A DNA stretch of 64,000 nucleotides, taken from contig VWZF01003842.1 in assembly GCA_013396755.1 (NCBI GenBank), positions 4,171,551 through 4,235,550 of the forward strand. The letters are read 5' to 3'. Origin of the DNA: Sclerurus mexicanus (lineage: Eukaryota; Chordata; Aves; Passeriformes; Furnariidae). Each line of letters opens with the position of its first letter. The stretch's first letter is position 1. Below are positions 60,063-64,000 of the stretch, piece after piece. Under the pieces are notes generated by a model. The model searched no databases and was not told the origin of the DNA. It saw nothing but the letters and a program-made list of their open reading frames with translations. The translations under genes were made by a program, and so were the position numbers.

Positions 60063-63057
60063 AGTGCAACTTGTAACTTTGTAAACCTCCATAGTAACTT
60101 TTTGATAGAAAGGAATCTTCTGCTCCCAGAAACATTGGATTCTACTACACAATAGGGAAGAAGAGGGGAAGGTGAAAAGCTTGGCTTAAATTGGGGTTTT
60201 TTTGCCATTGTGCTGTTGTGGTCTTACTGTGTGGTAGCTGTACTCCTGTAGTTCCACCACATATAGGTCTACTACAATTCCCTCTTGTTTCTCCCCTGCT
60301 ACTCCCCTGGGTTGTCAAGATTGGAGCATAAACACTCACTGCTAGCAGATTGCGAGCTCTGGTTCAGTCTCTACCGGGCTGACACAGTAGTTGTCACTGG
60401 CATGGGATCATCTGACATTTAAAGTGCTGTGGGGCCTGGGCATTTAGCATGTGCTTTTGCTAGCCAAAGGAAACCTGAAGCCTGCTGGCCTGGATGTACC
60501 TTACTGATCTCCTTTTAACAAATTTATGGATACCAATCTCATGAAGGTTTTCACTAGACTCATTTATTAACTTGTGAAGCTATCCATTTCAATCCAAGAA
60601 TCTAGATTACTTTAAGATTTTTATGTAGGTGCATCAGATGATCTGAATGTCTCAGCATCTTTTAACACAGTCATTTGTTGTGAATGACTCAGTGAGGTAA
60701 ACCAGTGCTATCACTTCTCAGAAGTAGAAAAATGAAGAATAGAAGTGTGGAAGGTTAAACTGGTTGCCTGATTTAATCACCTATATAAGGTCTCTGACAG
60801 GGCCTGAAGTAAGAGACAGCTCTCTGAACCATTCCACCACCTCTTTCATTAATCCGTTCTGATTCCTTAGACAAAAAGCACAGGCAGACCTTGTGGATGC
60901 AAAACTAAAATGATGCTTTTTTAAAAAGTACAGATATGAAAAAAGTTTCAGATAATGATAACAAAGGGAAAAGAATCTGAGCCAAACCGTGAATGCCCAG
61001 TTTGGAGGAAAAACTGCCATAAATTAAAAAAAAAATTAAAAAAAAAAATTTAAAAAAATCAAGATTGATTAATTATTTCAAATATGTGTCTACTGTGTCT
61101 ATAGGTATCAATGTGCTGGTGTGTAAGACCTCTCCAATACCACACACTGTAACTTCTGATTTTGGGTCACTCACTTGTTCTGAGTAACCTGAGCTTGTGA
61201 GAAGAAATTTTTGAGGTAGAACAGGGTAGGAAGACCAGGCAGAGTTGCTGTTTTGGGTGTTCCTGATTCCTACTCCGATGTTCCCCTGACAGCAGTTATG
61301 CTTTTCAGAACAGCTATGGTCTTGTAAAAACCATCTCCGCTCTCTTTGGGAATGAAAACTGTGCATCCAAGACTTCCATAAAGAAGTCTATAAACCACTT
61401 TACTGAAGGCTTGGCAGCAGCAAGGCCCACCTTGAGTTACATTTGCATATAAAGACTATGCACAAGGCCAAGACCCAGAAAATAAATATTCTCATCTTGA
61501 AACTGACTCATGACAAATTTCAAATTCTTGAGCGAGATTTCTGATGCTCGTACAAAAAACTGCTGAGCCCAGTTCTTCATTGGAAGATCAACTCCAGACC
61601 CCTGCCTAAACCCCAGTAATCATCTCTGAAGATACAAAGATGTGTGGGATAGATCTTGATGCTACTCTTGACAGGCAGATGAGCAGTTTCTAAGGCAGCT
61701 GTTGCATGAAGTAAAAGATCAGATACATGCATCCAGTAGTAGCAGTCCTCAGTAGCTATGGATATGTTCTGCAGTTCAGAGAGAAGTTACTGCAGATGGA
61801 CTAATGCATCCACATGGAGAAAGGTTTAGAGTTCAAGCTAGAGGCGCAGTATACATGCATGCCTGCTGTTCCAAAAGTTCTGTCACTTGACCCACACAGA
61901 ATATTTTTAAACTTTAGTTTTTGGCTGATAAGTATTTCAATTTTGGTTTTTTGCTGAGAGAACCTCTTTTTTTATTTTATTTTTCAGCAGGAAGGCAAAT
62001 CATCTTTGAATACTGCCAAATATAACAAACATCTACAGATGGGTTGGTCTGCAGCTGGAGGCTTTAACTTCGTAGTATTTATTTGAAATATCAAAGCCAG
62101 CAGAGCAAGGCTAAAACATAGTGGGCACAATTCACAGTGTTTTGGCTCTTGAGCAAATAGCAGTTGAACTTAGAGGTTGGGGTTTTTTTCTTGCTGAAAT
62201 GGAATTTATGCAGATGTGCTTTGCACTAAATTCATTAACAATTACATCCTGGTGCGGTTTTCACATTTTTGTAAGGGATCTGCATAAGCACTAATTAGAT
62301 CTAAAACAATGTTACTGTGCAAATTACAGTGCTGATTGTTCAAGTCGCCTTACATTCTGCATCTGCTTTGCGATGATGATAACATAGGTGCATGTAGTAC
62401 AAATGCCAGCTTTTTACATTTAGTAGGACTATTTGTTTAAAAGATAGCATTGAACAGATAACGCTGCAGTTTAAATATCTCAGAGATGCTTTTAGGTAAT
62501 ATTGTAAAGTAAAATAAATACTAATGCTAATAAGTTGCATAAACTAATTGCCATTTCATTAGTCAAGAGTGATCTTCTCTGAGGCTCATCCACATTCCAT
62601 TTGGCAACAAGTACCAACTGGGTATAGCTAAATGAAAGCAGCATTTTGCAAAGACTGCATTCTTACTTGAATAGGGGAAGGACAAGAGCGAACATCTCTG
62701 TTCTGCTGCTTCAAACTATGGAAACGAAATCATTGGCTTCCTTATTCAGCTTCAGTTCCAGATAACACATGGTGGTCAAAGGTCACTAGGAATGCAATCT
62801 ATTTTTTAGGAAACACTAGTACTTCAGTATTTTGCTCCCCACTCTGTCTGTAATGCCCCCAAGTGTGATAAGGCAGCATTAAGCTTTAAAGCCACTTTTA
62901 AGACAAAATTTTAAACTCAGTCATTGTGCTGCTTTCTTTATTAAGTGCAATTTGAAAAACCTGTACAATAGGATGGGGTCTGAGATGTCATGATGACATT
63001 CATATATGCAATGAATGTGATACTGTCAGGACAAGTCCACGTTCAGGAGAAGTCATC
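60063..63057. other. AT-rich region without recognisable gene
   Basis: Only short frames (97 codons or fewer). It holds an A-rich stretch at 61021-61060. Nothing else stands out. Confidence 0.6.
61021..61060 (+). repeat. A-rich tract with TT interruptions
   Basis: Nearly pure A, broken by three short T groups and giving way to unique sequence at the right. Confidence 0.85.
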
Positions 63058-63248
63058 CAGGGTTGTCAAGTATTGGAAGGGGCTGCCCAGTGAAATGGTT
63101 GATCCTTCATCCCTGAAGGTATTTAAAAGATGCATAGATGTGGCACTTAGGGACACGGTTGAGTGGTGGAGTTGGCAGTGTTGGGTTAATGTTTGGACTC
63201 AGTAATCTCAAGGGTCTTTTTCTAATCTCATTGGCTCTGTGATTCTGT
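63058..63248 (+). mobile_element. CR1 LINE fragment, 3' end (plus strand)
   Basis: The copy starts near GTTGTCAAGTATTGG and continues with GGGGCTGCCCAGTGAAATGG, a GATGTGGCACTTAGGGACAC block, GGTTAATGTTTGGACTC, and a tail ending CTGTGATTCTGTCATG. These are conserved blocks of the avian CR1 3' end in correct order. It is 5'-truncated and somewhat diverged, without coding capacity. The left boundary is approximate. The open frame at 62990-63205 overlapping it is not a gene. Confidence 0.9.
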
Positions 63249-64000
63249 CATGAAGATCTTTCCTCCCAAACAGCTATACCTTTACTCAGAATACTAACCA
63301 AGGACATAGACATGCCAGCAGTGTCCTGGCATGCCTGTCTGCCCCAGCCTTCCTTGCAGGTGGAAGCAATACCACAAGACCTGTGCACGTGTGTGAATTT
63401 AAAGGCACTATACTCACACTCATCATCTGAACCATAATTTTTCTGCGAGAGCAACAGGCCTTCACTGATCAGTTGAAGCCTTTGGAAGGGGCAGAGTAGT
63501 CTGCAATAAATTACCCGGCTTATGTCCCTTAGAGAAGAAGCCAGGAAGAAGCCATAGTGTAGGGAAAGAAAGAGTTTCCCATCACAGCTACTAGAGCATG
63601 AAGGATGTCTCTTCTCACTGGGCTTTCTACAGCTCTGATGGGAAAATAGTGTAAGTGGAAAGCATGAAGGTTTGCTTTTTATGGTAAATACCTGAGAGAT
63701 GTTAGTAGCCCAAAAGAATTACCTGAGGGACTGTGGGAGATTCACAGGCTAGAAGTACCACATCTAACAAAGCCTAATACTATTTCCAGATCCCTGTTTA
63801 CTTGTGCTTAAGCATTTCTGTTCATCTGTCTGCTCTAGCTCTTCTTGAACAACGCAATATAACTTTCATCTGTCTTGTAGATTCAACAATATTGCATCAG
63901 GAATGAAAAAGTAAAACAGGACTTTTCTGCCTGGAAAAGACGAGGAGATAGTAAAAGTTAAAACCAATGAATGGTGTAAAAGGGGTGAATAGGGATGGAT
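63249..64000. other. Region without recognisable gene
   Basis: Unique-looking sequence with one 68-codon minus-strand frame that I do not consider real. Nothing else is seen. Confidence 0.55.

Noticed and set aside
1..64000. tRNA, rRNA, snRNA or miRNA genes
   Set aside because: I saw no cloverleaf with A and B boxes, no rRNA core motifs, and no long hairpin typical of a miRNA precursor. A covariance-model scan would be needed to exclude them fully.

Overview
This window is eukaryotic nuclear DNA, almost certainly from a bird. It is AT-rich and gene-poor, and it carries three 3'-truncated fragments with the sequence and octamer-type 3' tails of CR1 LINEs (chicken repeat 1). It also holds a solo endogenous-retrovirus LTR of the kind common in songbirds, and a GC-rich island with an assembly gap, a typical drop-out in avian assemblies. 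There is no bacterial gene organisation, no rRNA or tRNA gene that I can recognise, and no complete protein-coding gene that I can name. The many short open frames are mostly chance, and the longest ones exist only because they run through the N gap.

Layout. Positions 1-7190 are AT-rich single-copy DNA without a recognisable gene. Positions about 7196-9090 are a GC- and CpG-rich island broken by a 920-bp run of N (7372-8291). At its left edge lie an octamer motif (7257-7264) and a TATA-like box (7276-7281), and right of the gap a GGAT microsatellite (8406-8455). This is the only convincing promoter-like region and may be the 5' end of a gene or lncRNA. Its direction is uncertain, although the octamer/TATA order fits plus-strand transcription into the gap. 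Positions 9240-16506 are AT-rich with few repeats. A solo LTR lies at 16512-17117 between 5-bp target-site duplications (CTGAC). Positions 17123-32640 are again AT-rich. A CR1 fragment lies at about 32640-32973, another CR1 tail at 56230-56277 has grown into a 16-copy ATTCT microsatellite, and a third CR1 fragment is at about 63058-63248. Between them lie simple repeats: TATTT, TTA, CA, CTT, poly-A, poly-C and a long GA tract.

The remaining sequence is probably intergenic or large-intron DNA. I looked for exons by eye, seeking a pyrimidine tract plus AG, an open frame, then GT. A few stand out as hypotheses: a 114-bp phase-0 exon candidate at 57550-57663 (+), a possible terminal exon at 31099-31346 (-) with an AATAAA about 110 bp past its stop, a possible terminal exon at 33050-33287 (+), and a short ATG exon at 59892-59937 (-). 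None matches a family I recognise, and all need RNA evidence. I did not find a convincing undescribed system. The most checkable observations are the solo LTR with its exact duplication, the microsatellite born from a CR1 tail, the gapped CpG-island promoter and the best exon candidate.
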